DNA of 64,000 nucleotides from the NCBI RefSeq assembly GCF_004362525.1, contig NZ_SNXS01000001.1:1043510-1107509 (forward strand). Reading direction: 5' to 3'. The position numbers and the translations under genes are program-made. The DNA comes from Roseateles toxinivorans (lineage in GTDB: Bacteria; Pseudomonadota; Gammaproteobacteria; Burkholderiales; Burkholderiaceae_C). Below are positions 38,369-47,098 of the stretch, in pieces (position 1 is the stretch's first letter; every line of letters starts with the position of its first letter). Under the pieces are notes generated by a model, which saw nothing but the letters and a program-made list of their open reading frames with translations, did no database searches and was not told the DNA's origin.

Positions 38369-38998
38369 ATGGACGCGCTGCTGCAGGCCCTGCAGCCGAT
38401 CATGACTGCCGCCTTCACCGTCTGGGGCAGCCCGGTCACCTGGCTGGAGATCGTCGCCTTTGCGCTGGCGATCTGGATGGTGATCTGCAATATGCGGGTC
38501 AATCCGCTGGCTTGGCCCTTGGCCATCGCCAGCTCGCTGCTTTACTTCCTGCTGTTCTGGTCGGCCAGGCTCTATGGCGATGCCTCGCTGCAGATCGTCT
38601 TTGTCGTCGTCGCCTTCTGGGGCTGGTGGCAATGGCTGCGCGGGCATGACGCCAGCGGCCAGGCCTTGCAGGTGCGCAACTTGACCCCGCGCGGTCGGCT
38701 CATTGCCCTGGTGGCGGTCGCGTTGAGCTGGCCGGCGATAGGCTTCTATCTGAGTCGCTACACCGACACCGACGTACCCTTCTGGGACGCCTTCCCCACC
38801 GCCGGCAGCCTGGTCGGCCAATGGTTGCTGGGCCGCAAATACGTAGAGAACTGGCCTGCCTGGATAGCGGTCAACACCGTTGGCGTGGCCCTGTTTGCCT
38901 ACAAGGGCCTGTGGCTGACGGTGCTGCTCTACGCCCTCTTCACCGTGATGGCCGCATTCGGCTGGCGCGCCTGGGCAAGGATGGGCCATGGCCACTAA
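38369..38998 (+). CDS. pnuC: Nicotinamide riboside/mononucleotide transporter PnuC
   Basis: Inner-membrane facilitator that brings in nicotinamide riboside. The 209-residue protein has about seven hydrophobic helices, with the family start TWLEIVAFALAIWMVICNMR, the FVVVAFWGWWQWLRG ring motif near 90, and the WIAVNTVGVALFAYKGLW segment near the end. The following kinase gene overlaps it by 11 bases, so transport and phosphorylation are likely coupled in expression. Confidence 0.92.
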   Translation: MDALLQALQPIMTAAFTVWGSPVTWLEIVAFALAIWMVICNMRVNPLAWPLAIASSLLYFLLFWSARLYGDASLQIVFVVVAFWGWWQWLRGHDASGQALQVRNLTPRGRLIALVAVALSWPAIGFYLSRYTDTDVPFWDAFPTAGSLVGQWLLGRKYVENWPAWIAVNTVGVALFAYKGLWLTVLLYALFTVMAAFGWRAWARMGHGH

Positions 38999-39665
38999 GC
39001 CGCTGCTGATCGCCATCGTCGGCGCCGAGAGCACCGGCAAGACGCAGCTCTCGCTGGCACTGCAGCAGGCGCTGATCGAATCGACCGGCCTGCGCTGTGC
39101 TGTCGTGCCCGAGTACCTGCGCACCTGGTGCGAAACCGAGCAGCGCACTCCCGAGCACCATGAGCAGGCCACCATTGCCGAGCATCAGATCACTCTGATC
39201 GATGGCGCCGCCGCAACGCACGACGTGGTGCTGTGCGACACCACGCCGCTGATGACGGCCGTGTACAGCGAGCTGCTGTTCCATGACCGCTCGCTGCATG
39301 CGCTGGCCCAGGCCTTCCATCTGCGTTGCGACCTGACCCTCTTGACCGCACTGGACATCCCCTGGGTGGCCGACGGCCTGCAGCGCGATGGTCCCCATGT
39401 GCGCGGCCCGGTGGACGCCGCCGTGCGCAAGGCCCTGCTCGATGCTGCCCTGGGCTGGTCGGTCGTCGCTGGCACCGGCCCGGCCCGCGTCGAGGCGGCG
39501 CTGAACGCGATCACGCCCCTGCTGCTGAAGCGCCAGGCGCCCCGCGCCGGCCTGCTGACACGGCTCAACGAGCGCCAGGCCTCCTTTCCTGAGCAGCGCT
39601 GGCTGTGCGACTGCGATGTGCCCGAGTGCGAGCATGCCTCGCTCATGCCGACGCCTGCCCGCTGA
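38988..39665 (+). CDS. NadR-like ribosylnicotinamide kinase (AAA/P-loop)
   Basis: Phosphorylates nicotinamide riboside after PnuC-mediated entry, trapping it as NMN. The 225-residue protein is the isolated kinase domain of NadR: Walker A GAESTGKTQLS near residue 12, PEYLRTWCETEQRTPE near 40, and DTTPLMTAVYSELL near 84. The adenylyltransferase and DNA-binding domains of enteric NadR are missing. An unusual tail, LCDCDVPECEH near residue 207, places three cysteines and a histidine close together and could bind a metal. The start overlaps pnuC by 11 bases. Confidence 0.88.
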   Translation: MATKPLLIAIVGAESTGKTQLSLALQQALIESTGLRCAVVPEYLRTWCETEQRTPEHHEQATIAEHQITLIDGAAATHDVVLCDTTPLMTAVYSELLFHDRSLHALAQAFHLRCDLTLLTALDIPWVADGLQRDGPHVRGPVDAAVRKALLDAALGWSVVAGTGPARVEAALNAITPLLLKRQAPRAGLLTRLNERQASFPEQRWLCDCDVPECEHASLMPTPAR

Positions 39666-39671
39666 GCCAGC

Positions 39672-40634
39672 CTACTGCACCGCGCTGCTGCCCGGTGCCT
39701 GCTTGTGCACAGCGGTGAACAACTCGCCCACATCGACCGCGTCGAAGCGGTACTGGCGGCCGCAGAACTCGCAGCCGACCTCGACCTCGCCGCGCTCGGT
39801 GATGATGCCGTTGACCTCGTCGGAACCCAGGCCGCGCAGCATATTGGTGACCCGTTCGCGCGAGCAGCTGCAGGCAAAGCGCGGCTGCAGCGGCTCGAAC
39901 TGCACCACCGACTCCTCCCAGAACAGGCGGCGCAGTATGGTGTCGGCGTCCAAGGTCAGCAGCTCCTCGCGGGTCAGCGTGGCGGCCAGATGGGCGATGC
40001 GGTTATAGCCCTCGTTGAGGCCGATCTCGTCCTCGTTGCTGGCATGCGCCCCGCCCAGATTGCCCTCGCCCTGCATCGGCAGGCGCTGGATCAGCAGGCC
40101 GGCGGCCATATCGTCGTTGGCGGCAAGAATCAGCTTGGTGTCCAGTTGCTCGGACTGCAGCATATAGTGCTCCAGCACCTCGGACAATTTCTGCAACGGC
40201 TCGCGCTGGTCACCGTGCAGAGGCACCACGCCCTGGTAGGGCTGCTGGCCCGGCTGGGGATCATTCGGGGTCAGGGTGATGGCACAGCGGCCCTGACCAT
40301 GCAGATTCAGCATCGCCTCCAGGCGCGCGCCCTCCGGCACATCGCCCACCACCTTCGCGGTGGCACGGAAGGTCAGGTCGGGCTGCACCTCGGCCACGGC
40401 CAGCTTGACCGGGCCGTCGCCAAACACCTGCAGGGTCAGCGAACCATTGAACTTGATGTTCGATTGCATCAGCGTGCCGGCGGCCACCATCTCGCCCAGC
40501 AGCTCGCGCACCTCGGCCGGATAGGGCCCGGTGACGACCCGTCGCTGCAGCAGCTCGCGCCAGCTTTCGGTCAGCCGCACCAGCATGCCGCGCACCGGCA
40601 GACCTTCAAACAAAAACTTGTGCAATTCACTCAT
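39672..40634 (-). CDS. hslO: Redox-regulated chaperone Hsp33
   Basis: Holdase activated by oxidation, protecting proteins during bleach or peroxide stress. The 320 residues include the core MSELHKFLFEGLPVRGMLV and RDDMAAG-like NDDMAAGLLIQRLP, and the C-terminal redox switch with two cysteine pairs, FACSCSRE near 265 and VGCEFCGRQYRF near 300, which bind zinc when reduced. The start ATG 40634 is three bases after the gamma carbonic anhydrase stop, so they share a transcript. The C-terminus ends in a short non-conserved tail. It converges with the NadR-like kinase gene. Confidence 0.96.
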   Translation of the reverse strand: MSELHKFLFEGLPVRGMLVRLTESWRELLQRRVVTGPYPAEVRELLGEMVAAGTLMQSNIKFNGSLTLQVFGDGPVKLAVAEVQPDLTFRATAKVVGDVPEGARLEAMLNLHGQGRCAITLTPNDPQPGQQPYQGVVPLHGDQREPLQKLSEVLEHYMLQSEQLDTKLILAANDDMAAGLLIQRLPMQGEGNLGGAHASNEDEIGLNEGYNRIAHLAATLTREELLTLDADTILRRLFWEESVVQFEPLQPRFACSCSRERVTNMLRGLGSDEVNGIITERGEVEVGCEFCGRQYRFDAVDVGELFTAVHKQAPGSSAVQ

Positions 40635-40637
40635 CAG

Positions 40638-41162
40638 TCAAGAACTCTTCTTCAGCCCGGCCTTGTAGCGGCGGGCATTGGCCACATAAGCGGCCGCGCT
40701 GAGGCGCAGGCCTTCGATTTGCTCCGGTGTGAGCTCGCGCACCACCTTGGCGGGGCGGCCCATGATCAGCGAGCCATCCGGAAACTCCTTGCCCTCGGTG
40801 ACCAGCGAGCCGGCACCGACCAGACAATATTGGCCTATCTTGGCGCCATTCAAGACCACCGACTGGATGCCTATCAGGCTGCCATTGCCCACAGTGCAGC
40901 CATGCAGCATGACCTGGTGGCCCACCGTCACGTCCTCGCCAATAGTCAGCGGCGAGCCGCGGTCCGAGTGCAGCACCGAGCCGTCCTGGATATTGGTGCC
41001 GCGGCCGATCCGCATGGTCTCGTTGTCGCCGCGCACCACGCAGTTGAACCAGATGCTGGCTTCGGCGCCCAGATGCACATCGCCAATCACCTCGGCACTG
41101 TCCGCCACCCAGGCGGAATCGTCGATCTGGGGGGCGACGTCACCCAGGGCATAGATGGTCAT
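40638..41162 (-). CDS. Gamma carbonic anhydrase family protein
   Basis: A 174-residue left-handed beta-helix protein of the YrdA/PaaY group. Hexapeptide repeats run from about residue 18 to 130, and the zinc ligands of gamma carbonic anhydrases appear as histidines in [18 protein letters not shown]. Members bind zinc but not all have carbonic anhydrase activity, so the reaction is uncertain. It is cotranscribed with hslO, starting 82 bases after the DUF455 gene stop on the same strand. Confidence 0.92.
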   Translation of the reverse strand: MTIYALGDVAPQIDDSAWVADSAEVIGDVHLGAEASIWFNCVVRGDNETMRIGRGTNIQDGSVLHSDRGSPLTIGEDVTVGHQVMLHGCTVGNGSLIGIQSVVLNGAKIGQYCLVGAGSLVTEGKEFPDGSLIMGRPAKVVRELTPEQIEGLRLSAAAYVANARRYKAGLKKSS

Positions 41163-41244
41163 GTTTGTTCCCGGCGCAAAGCGGCAATTCTACGGATGCC
41201 GGCCAGGTCACGGGCGCGGAAGGCCTTGCCTGCCAGCTGAATGG

Positions 41245-42024
41245 CTAGCTTTGCAGCGCCAGCAGCTCCGCCTCGTCGAAGCCCGCCGCCCGGCGCGCCT
41301 CCATATTGAACGGTGCCCGCAGCTTCGGCGCGTCATAGGTCTTGACCAGCTCGGCATAGGTGCTGATGGGATCCAGGCCGCGCTGTTCACAGACCCAGCG
41401 ATACCACCGGTTGCCGGCGGCCACATGGCCGATCTCGTCGCGCAGTATCACGTCCAGTATCTCGCCGGCCCGGTGATCGCCCGCCCCGACCAGCTTGCGC
41501 TTCACCGCCGGCGAGGCGTCCAGACCCCGGGCCTCCAGCGTGCGCGGCACCAGCGCGATGCGCGCCAGGATGTCGCCCTTGGTGCGCTCCGCCATCTCCC
41601 ACAGCGCGTTGTGCGCCTGGAAGGCGCCGTAGTCGAAGCCCATCTCAACCAGATGATTTCGCAGCAGGGTGAAGTGTTGCGCTTCCTCCTGCGCAATGCG
41701 CACCCAGTCGCGGTAGAAGGACTCCGGCATGCCGGGGAAGCGCCAGACGATGTCCAGCGCCAGATTGATTGCATTCAGCTCGATATGGGCGATCGAGTGG
41801 ATCAGCGCCGCCCTGCCCTCGGGCAGGCGCAGCGAATGGTGTTTCAGCTGGGTGTGGCCGACCAGCTCGGGCCTGGCCGGGCGGCCGGGGATGCCGGCCG
41901 GCGCCGCAATGACTTTGTCGGTGTCAATCGGCAGATCGAGACTCAGGTCCAGCGTGATGGAGGCTTTCTGGACGGCATTCGTGGCCAGCAAGGGGGTCAG
42001 AGCGGCAGTGCGCAGGGATTGCAT
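41245..42024 (-). CDS. Ferritin-like DUF455 protein
   Basis: A 259-residue protein of the DUF455 family with a ferritin-like four-helix core resembling MiaE-type diiron proteins. Putative metal ligands occur in HSIAHIELNAINLALDIV near residue 80, RIAQEEAQHFTLLRNHL near 115, and LRDEIGHVAAGNRWYRW near 200, each with the E/H pattern of diiron enzymes. The function in bacteria is not established. It precedes the gamma carbonic anhydrase gene on the reverse strand and follows the Rnk-like gene by 16 bases. Confidence 0.88.
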   Translation of the reverse strand: MQSLRTAALTPLLATNAVQKASITLDLSLDLPIDTDKVIAAPAGIPGRPARPELVGHTQLKHHSLRLPEGRAALIHSIAHIELNAINLALDIVWRFPGMPESFYRDWVRIAQEEAQHFTLLRNHLVEMGFDYGAFQAHNALWEMAERTKGDILARIALVPRTLEARGLDASPAVKRKLVGAGDHRAGEILDVILRDEIGHVAAGNRWYRWVCEQRGLDPISTYAELVKTYDAPKLRAPFNMEARRAAGFDEAELLALQS

Positions 42025-42040
42025 GCCGCGATTTTAGAGA

Positions 42041-42463
42041 CTACAGCGTGTAGTCGCCGCTGGCCTCCGGCTGGAACAGCACGGCAAGCACTTCGGCCGC
42101 GCGTGACTCTCCGCTCGGCGTGACCCAACGCGCCGTGGCCCCGACGCTAAGACCCAGCAGGCTGGCACCCACCGGCGACGTGACCGACACGAAGCCGGCC
42201 GACGGCTCGGCATCCGATGGGTAGCAGAGCGTCAGCTGGTAGCGGCTGCCGCTGAAGCTGTCCTGCAGCCTCACCTGGGAATACATGGTCACGATGTCGG
42301 GCGACACGCTGCGCGAGGGCACGAGGCGGGCCATTTCGAGCGCGTCCTCGATGTCGTCCGTTTCATGCTGAGCGGTGCCTGAGCGCAGTTGCCGGGTCAG
42401 CTTGACGAGGCGTGTGTGATCAAGTTCGGTGAGCGTGCGCTCATGGTTGTTTGAGACGTGCAT
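42041..42463 (-). CDS. Rnk-like GreA/GreB C-terminal-domain regulator
   Basis: A 140-residue protein related to Rnk (regulator of nucleoside diphosphate kinase), which binds RNA polymerase near the secondary channel. A short N-terminal coiled coil (LTELDHTRLVKLTRQLRS) precedes a GreA/GreB C-terminal fold with VRLQDSFSGSRYQLTLCYP and SPVGASLLGLSVGATARWVTP. Unlike GreA it lacks the long acidic hairpin. An AGGA ribosome site is present and can pair with an upstream UCCU. The leader of about 240 bases is rich in inverted repeats and may regulate it. Confidence 0.87.
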   Translation of the reverse strand: MHVSNNHERTLTELDHTRLVKLTRQLRSGTAQHETDDIEDALEMARLVPSRSVSPDIVTMYSQVRLQDSFSGSRYQLTLCYPSDAEPSAGFVSVTSPVGASLLGLSVGATARWVTPSGESRAAEVLAVLFQPEASGDYTL

Positions 42464-42844
42464 GGTGCATTCCTGTCGAAGGAGGCCCTGTGCCTGGATC
42501 GATCAGGCACGGACCATCGCGCGGGACGGGTGCCCGGCGATCGAAGGTTTGCGCAAAAAAAAGAGGAGGTGATCGCCGGGCTCAGGAATGTGCGGCCGGC
42601 TGTAGCAGCAGGGCAGTCTTCCACCGGCGTGTCGGGCACGCAGCACCCCGCACAGCGACATATTGTCGCGATGCTGCGGTTGATGGAGGCGTGCGGGGCA
42701 TGCCGTCATTGTAGGAGCGGCCCGGCGCCAGACACGGAATGGCCGCACCGGCATTGCCGATATGCAGCCCCTGCGCCTCGCACGCGAGCCCGCTAAAATC
42801 CGGGTTTTCCCTGGCGGGCTCTCTCGCCTCAACCGAGCCCCGCC
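42464..42844. other. Structured 381-base intergenic region between the Rnk-like and DMT genes
   Basis: Holds the divergent promoters and several inverted repeats. On the reverse strand TACAAT (42713 down to 42708) is a possible -10 of the Rnk-like gene. Perfect repeats are GTGCCTG/CAGGCAC (42490-42510), GCCCGGCGATC/GATCGCCGGGC (42532-42542 and 42571-42581), CCCCGCAC/GTGCGGGG (42646-42653 and 42691-42698) enclosing GCGACA-TAT-TGTCGC (42655-42669), and GAGCCCGC/GCGGGCTC (42786-42793 and 42814-42821) just before the DMT start. Small frames here show no coding character. Confidence 0.6.
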
Positions 42845-43747
42845 GTGACCCGTCTCAACGCCAATCTGCTACTTATCGCCATCGCCCTGATCTGGGGCTC
42901 GGCCTTTGTGGCGCAAAGCCAGGGCATGGCCGATGTCGGACCGATGACCTTCACCGGAGTGCGCTTTCTGATCGGCGCGCTGGTGGTCTCGCCGCTGATG
43001 TGGCGCGAGTGGCGGGCCCTGAAGGCGCGCAGGCTGGCGCTGAACCGCGACGATGGGGCCAAGATTCTCGGCCTGGGCCTGCTGCTGACGATGGGTGCGG
43101 CGATGCAGCAGATCGGCCTGCTCCACACCACGGTCACCAATGCCGGCTTTCTGACGGCGCTGTACGTGCCCCTGGTGCCGCTGCTGTCCTGGCTGCTGCT
43201 GCGCGAGCCACCGCACTGGTCGGTCTGGCCGGCGGCCAGTGGCTCGCTGATCGGCACCTATCTGCTGTCGGGGGCGCACGGCCTGAGCATCAATGTCGGC
43301 GATATCTGGGTGATGGCCTCCGCCCTGCCCTGGGCCGTCCATGTGCTGCTGGTCGGCCGCGTGGCCGACAAGATGTCCGCGCCCTTCCTGGTCGCCGGCG
43401 GGCAGTTCATGGTCTGCGGCCTGGTCAGCCTGGGCTGGGCCGGGGTGACTGAGCCGATCACCTGGTCGGGTCTTGAAGCGGCCGCCTGGCCCATCGTCTA
43501 CACTGGCGTGCTGTCGGTCGGCGTGGCCTTCACGGCCCAGGTGATTGCGCAGCGCTATGCCCAGGCCCCCGACGCGGCCATCATCCTGTCGTCCGAGACG
43601 CTGTTCGCCGCCGCCTTCGGCTATCTGCTGATGGGTGACCGGCTCGGCAGCACCGGCCTGCTGGGCTGCGCGCTGATCTTTGCCTGCCTGCTGCTGGTGC
43701 AGCTGGCGCCGATGATTCGACAAATGAGGCGCTGGGCGCGGGCTTGA
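42845..43747 (+). CDS. DMT superfamily permease (EamA family)
   Basis: Inner-membrane transporter of 300 residues with ten predicted helices in two EamA repeats; LIAIALIWGSAFVAQSQGM opens the first and WPIVYTGVLSVGVAFTAQVI the second. EamA proteins export or import amino acids, nucleobases or drugs, and the ligand cannot be deduced here. Start GTG 42845 with the frame beginning MTRLNANLLLIAI. The leader contains an inverted repeat around a TAAAAT box. It converges with marC, 28 bases apart. Confidence 0.92.
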   Translation: MTRLNANLLLIAIALIWGSAFVAQSQGMADVGPMTFTGVRFLIGALVVSPLMWREWRALKARRLALNRDDGAKILGLGLLLTMGAAMQQIGLLHTTVTNAGFLTALYVPLVPLLSWLLLREPPHWSVWPAASGSLIGTYLLSGAHGLSINVGDIWVMASALPWAVHVLLVGRVADKMSAPFLVAGGQFMVCGLVSLGWAGVTEPITWSGLEAAAWPIVYTGVLSVGVAFTAQVIAQRYAQAPDAAIILSSETLFAAAFGYLLMGDRLGSTGLLGCALIFACLLLVQLAPMIRQMRRWARA

Positions 43748-43775
43748 GTTCGTCGTTCCCGGATGCAATCCGGGG

Positions 43776-44378
43776 TCAAAGACCGCCGACAAAGTAGCGC
43801 TTCAGCCCCGCCAGAATCATCTCGACCGCAATCGCGGTCAGCACCAGCCCCATCAGCTTTTCCAGTGCCGAGACCACCGAGTCACCCAGCAGCTTGCGGA
43901 TGCGATCGGACAGCAGCAGCGTGATGCCCGAGATCAGCATCGCCGCGGTCAGCGCACCGACCCAATCGAGCATGCGGTCCGGCTGGCGCGAGGCCAGCAG
44001 CAGCACGGTGGCCATCGCCGATGGGCCGGCCAGCAGCGGTACGGCCAGCGGAAAGATCAAGGGCTCCCGCCCATCACCCTCGGTGCCATAGACCCCGCCC
44101 TCGGTGGCGAAGATCATGCGGATGGCGACCATCAGCAGAATGACGCCGCCAGCCACCTCCAGCGAACGCTCGGACAGGTGCATCACGCGCAGGAACGCAT
44201 CGCCGGCGAACATGAAGCCCAGCAGCACGCCGAAGGCGATCGCCACCTCGCGGAAGGCAACCCAGCGCCTGCGCTCGGGCGCGACGCTGCGCATGATGGG
44301 AATGAACACCGGCAGGCTGCCCAGGGGGTCGAGCACCAGCAGGAGCAATATCAGGGCGGACAAGAAGCTGTGATCCAT
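43776..44378 (-). CDS. MarC/YhgN family membrane protein
   Basis: A 200-residue inner-membrane protein with six helices. The family start MDHSFLSALILLLLVLDPLG, LEVAGGVILLMVAIRM near 75, and PLAVPLLAGPSAMATVLLL near 108 are all present. The family was once linked to multiple antibiotic resistance, but that link was withdrawn, and its function is unknown. It lies between the DMT permease and xerD genes. Confidence 0.92.
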   Translation of the reverse strand: MDHSFLSALILLLLVLDPLGSLPVFIPIMRSVAPERRRWVAFREVAIAFGVLLGFMFAGDAFLRVMHLSERSLEVAGGVILLMVAIRMIFATEGGVYGTEGDGREPLIFPLAVPLLAGPSAMATVLLLASRQPDRMLDWVGALTAAMLISGITLLLSDRIRKLLGDSVVSALEKLMGLVLTAIAVEMILAGLKRYFVGGL

Positions 44379-44407
44379 GGGGCGCTATTGTCCCGCATGC
44401 AACTCAA

Positions 44408-45307
44408 TCACCCTCTTGGATGATGCTTCGCGTGCAGGCTCTTCAGCCGCTCCCGCGCCACATGGGTGTAGATCTGCGTCGTTGACAGGTCCGAGTGCCC
44501 CAGCAGCAGCTGCACCGCGCGCAGATCGGCGCCATGGTTCAGCAGATGGGTGGCGAACGCATGGCGCAAGGTGTGCGGCGACAGCGGCACCGTGATGCCG
44601 GCCAGGGCCGCGTACTTCTTGATCAAGTTCCAGAACATCTGGCGCGTCATGTGAGACGAGCGCACGGTGATGAACAGCATGTCGCTGGCCTGGCCCTTGA
44701 GCAGCAGGCCGCGGGCCCCTTGCAGATAGCGCATCAGCCAGCCATGGGCCTCCTCGCCAAAGGGCACGAGGCGCTCCTTGGCGCCCTTGCCGGTGATGCG
44801 CAGCACCCCCTCGCTCAGGCCGACATGGACGGATTTCAGCAGCACCAGCTCGCTGACGCGCAGGCCGCTGGCATAGAGCAGCTCCAGCATCGCGCGGTCG
44901 CGCAGGCCCAGCGTCGTTGCGGTGTCGGGCGCGGCCAGAAGGGCCTCGACCTGCAGCTCGCTGAGCGTCTTGGGAATGCGCGCGTTCTGCTTGGCCGTCT
45001 GCAGGCGCAGGGTCGGATCGGCCGTCAGCAGATGCTCGCGCAGCGCCCAGCGGAAGTAGCGTTTGAAAACGGTCAGCCGGCGATTGGCCGAGGTTGCCTT
45101 GCTGCTGTCATGACGGGCCGCCGCATAGGCCAGCAGATGCAACTCGGTGCTCTGGTCCAGCGCCAGCTGATGGTTGGCGTCCAGCCAGTCGGCATAGAGG
45201 CTCAGGTCGCGCCGGTAGGCGGCCAGGCTGTTGGCCGCCAGACCGTCCTCCAGCCACAGGGCATCGAGAAAGCGGTCTATGCCGGCCTGGCTGATCGCCC
45301 TGCTCAA
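44408..45307 (-). CDS. xerD: Site-specific tyrosine recombinase XerD
   Basis: Resolves chromosome dimers at dif with XerC and FtsK. The 299 residues include the N-terminal core-binding domain (GIDRFLDALWLEDGLAANSL) and the catalytic domain with Arg in YASGLRVSELVLLK near 150, Lys in GKGAKERLVPFG, His and Arg in PHTLRHAFATHLLNHG, His in LLGHSDLSTTQIYTH, and Tyr in the same segment. The start TTG 45307 lies seven bases after the Bug protein stop and gives the family length; the longer frame reads back through that gene. XerC is not in the window. Confidence 0.94.
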   Translation of the reverse strand: MSRAISQAGIDRFLDALWLEDGLAANSLAAYRRDLSLYADWLDANHQLALDQSTELHLLAYAAARHDSSKATSANRRLTVFKRYFRWALREHLLTADPTLRLQTAKQNARIPKTLSELQVEALLAAPDTATTLGLRDRAMLELLYASGLRVSELVLLKSVHVGLSEGVLRITGKGAKERLVPFGEEAHGWLMRYLQGARGLLLKGQASDMLFITVRSSHMTRQMFWNLIKKYAALAGITVPLSPHTLRHAFATHLLNHGADLRAVQLLLGHSDLSTTQIYTHVARERLKSLHAKHHPRG

Positions 45308-45314
45308 GACGCCA

Positions 45315-46292
45315 TCAGTCGAGTTTGAGCTTCTGCTGCTCGACGACCTTTTTATAGACCTCGAACTCGGCCTTGATCTGGGCCGAGAACTCGGCCGGCG
45401 TGTTGGCCACGACCAGCGAGCCGGTGTCCTCGATGCGCTTCCTGACATCGGGCAGCTCGACGGTCTTCTTCACCGCGTCATGGATCTTGTCCACCACCTC
45501 TTTCGGCAGGCCCTTGGGGCCATAGACGCCGTAATAGGCCATGCGGTTCACCGCCTCCAGGCCCACCTCCTTGAAGGTCGGCACATTGGGCAGCTGGCTC
45601 AGACGCTGGGGCGCGGCCACGACGATGGGGATCAAGCGACCGTCCTTGATGAAGGGCAGCGCCGACGGCAGGTTGTCGAACAGCATGGGCACCTGACCGG
45701 CCACCGTGTCATTCAGTGCCGGGCCGGCACCGCGGTAGGGAATGTGGGCGATGAACACACCGGCCAGATTCTTGTACAGCTCCATCTGCAGGTGACCGAT
45801 GCCGCCAGTGCCGGAGCTGGCAAAGCTGTACTTGCCCGGGTTCTTCTTGAGCTCGGCGACAAAGCCCTTGTAGTCGCGCGCCGGGAACGAAGGGTGCACG
45901 GCGATCACATTGGGCGTGGCCGCCACATTGATGATGGGCGTGAAATCGGTCAGCGGGTTGTACGGAATCTTCGGGTTGATGGCCGGGTTGGCGGCCGTGG
46001 TCGAGACCGTGGCCATGCCCAGCGCATAGCCGTCCGGCGTGGCCTTGGCCGTCTCATTGGCGCCGATCGAGCCGCCGCCGCCGGCCTTGTTCTCGACGAT
46101 CATGTTCTGCCCCAGCGCCGCATTGATCTTCTCGGCCAGCACGCGGGCGACGATGTCGGTGGTGCCGCCCGGGGCGAAGGGCACGACCAGGCGCACCGGC
46201 TTGTTCGGGTAGGACTGGGCCATGGCCCAAGGCGCGGCAAACAGCGAGGCTGCGAGGGCGGTGCTGCTGATCAGGAGGGAACGGCGCGTCAT
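45315..46292 (-). CDS. Bug-family tripartite tricarboxylate transporter receptor
   Basis: Periplasmic substrate-binding protein of 325 residues; the signal peptide is [20 protein letters not shown], with cleavage near AMAQS. The mature chain begins [20 protein letters not shown], the standard Bug ligand loop, and continues with [21 protein letters not shown] and [19 protein letters not shown]. No TctA/TctB permease genes are nearby, so it is an orphan receptor, as is frequent in Burkholderiales. It is the first gene of a transcript with xerD. The ligand is unknown. Confidence 0.94.
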   Translation of the reverse strand: MTRRSLLISSTALAASLFAAPWAMAQSYPNKPVRLVVPFAPGGTTDIVARVLAEKINAALGQNMIVENKAGGGGSIGANETAKATPDGYALGMATVSTTAANPAINPKIPYNPLTDFTPIINVAATPNVIAVHPSFPARDYKGFVAELKKNPGKYSFASSGTGGIGHLQMELYKNLAGVFIAHIPYRGAGPALNDTVAGQVPMLFDNLPSALPFIKDGRLIPIVVAAPQRLSQLPNVPTFKEVGLEAVNRMAYYGVYGPKGLPKEVVDKIHDAVKKTVELPDVRKRIEDTGSLVVANTPAEFSAQIKAEFEVYKKVVEQQKLKLD

Positions 46293-46359
46293 TGAGGTCT
46301 CCGACTGTGGTGTTTTGCGATGATTGTCCCCAGCATCCTACTGGATCCCCTACGCAACT

Positions 46360-46992
46360 CTACGTAGAGCGCAGCTCCTGGACGGGAAGCCCCAGCATGC
46401 CGGCCTTGAGCCTGCGGTCCACCGGCCGCTCGCCCAGAAAGACCTTGAGGATGGCGCCGTACAGATCCGCGCCGGGCAGCGGATCGCCGCTGACCTTGCC
46501 ATTGACGCTCAGCACCAGGCCACTGTCCGGCAGATAGTCCAGATTGATCAAGTCCTTGCGGCTGACCTTGCCGATGCGGCGCAGATTGGCGTTCAGCTGG
46601 GCCACCCGGTCGGCCACGGCCAGGCGCTCGGCCTCGGTGCAATTGCGCTGCACGCCCTTGTTGATGGCCTTGACGAACTCCTCGGCGCCAACGCTGATCT
46701 GCAGCAGCATGCGGATCTGCACACGCTTTGGCCCGGTATTGGCCAGCACCTCGCTGGGCTGCTGAGACTTGCCGCTGAGGTAGAGCGCCGCCGAATAGCC
46801 CTTCAGCACCGCCACTGCCCGCATGCCTACGCCATTGAGCACCAGGGGCACACCGCCCAAGGTGACGCTTTCCGGCACGTCGAAGCCCTCGTACTGCAGA
46901 GCCCAGGCCGGCGTAGCCATCAGGCCAGTGGCGCCCATGGCCGCCAGCAGCAGGCCGCGACGGCCCTTGTTCACATCCAAACACTTCCGCAT
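46360..46992 (-). CDS. Exported chalcone isomerase-like protein
   Basis: A 210-residue secreted or periplasmic protein. A signal peptide (GRRGLLLAAMGATGLMATPA, cleavage near AWALQ) precedes a chalcone-isomerase-like fold marked by VTLGGVPLVLNGVGMRAVAV, VLKGYSAALYLSGKSQQPSE, and LGERPVDRRLKAGMLG. Bacterial members lack the flavonoid active site, and their role is unclear, perhaps fatty-acid binding. The ATG at 46992 (MRKCLDVNKGRR) is preferred over ATG 47010. It sits alone between the Bug protein and queG genes. Confidence 0.88.
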   Translation of the reverse strand: MRKCLDVNKGRRGLLLAAMGATGLMATPAWALQYEGFDVPESVTLGGVPLVLNGVGMRAVAVLKGYSAALYLSGKSQQPSEVLANTGPKRVQIRMLLQISVGAEEFVKAINKGVQRNCTEAERLAVADRVAQLNANLRRIGKVSRKDLINLDYLPDSGLVLSVNGKVSGDPLPGADLYGAILKVFLGERPVDRRLKAGMLGLPVQELRST

Positions 46993-47098
46993 TGCGGGAA
47001 ACTCCTTCAACAGCGATGGCCGAGCCAGCTTAACGCGAGGCTGCCCTGCTGCGCCGACCGCTACGTCAAAGCCCTGGCTTTTGCACCGACGGGGCGCT

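Noticed and set aside
42451-42796. Small forward frames in the gap before the DMT gene
   Set aside because: Arg/Ala/His-rich composition and no family resemblance. The perfect ribosome-site-like AGGAGGTGATC at 42565-42574 is followed by no start codon at useful distance.
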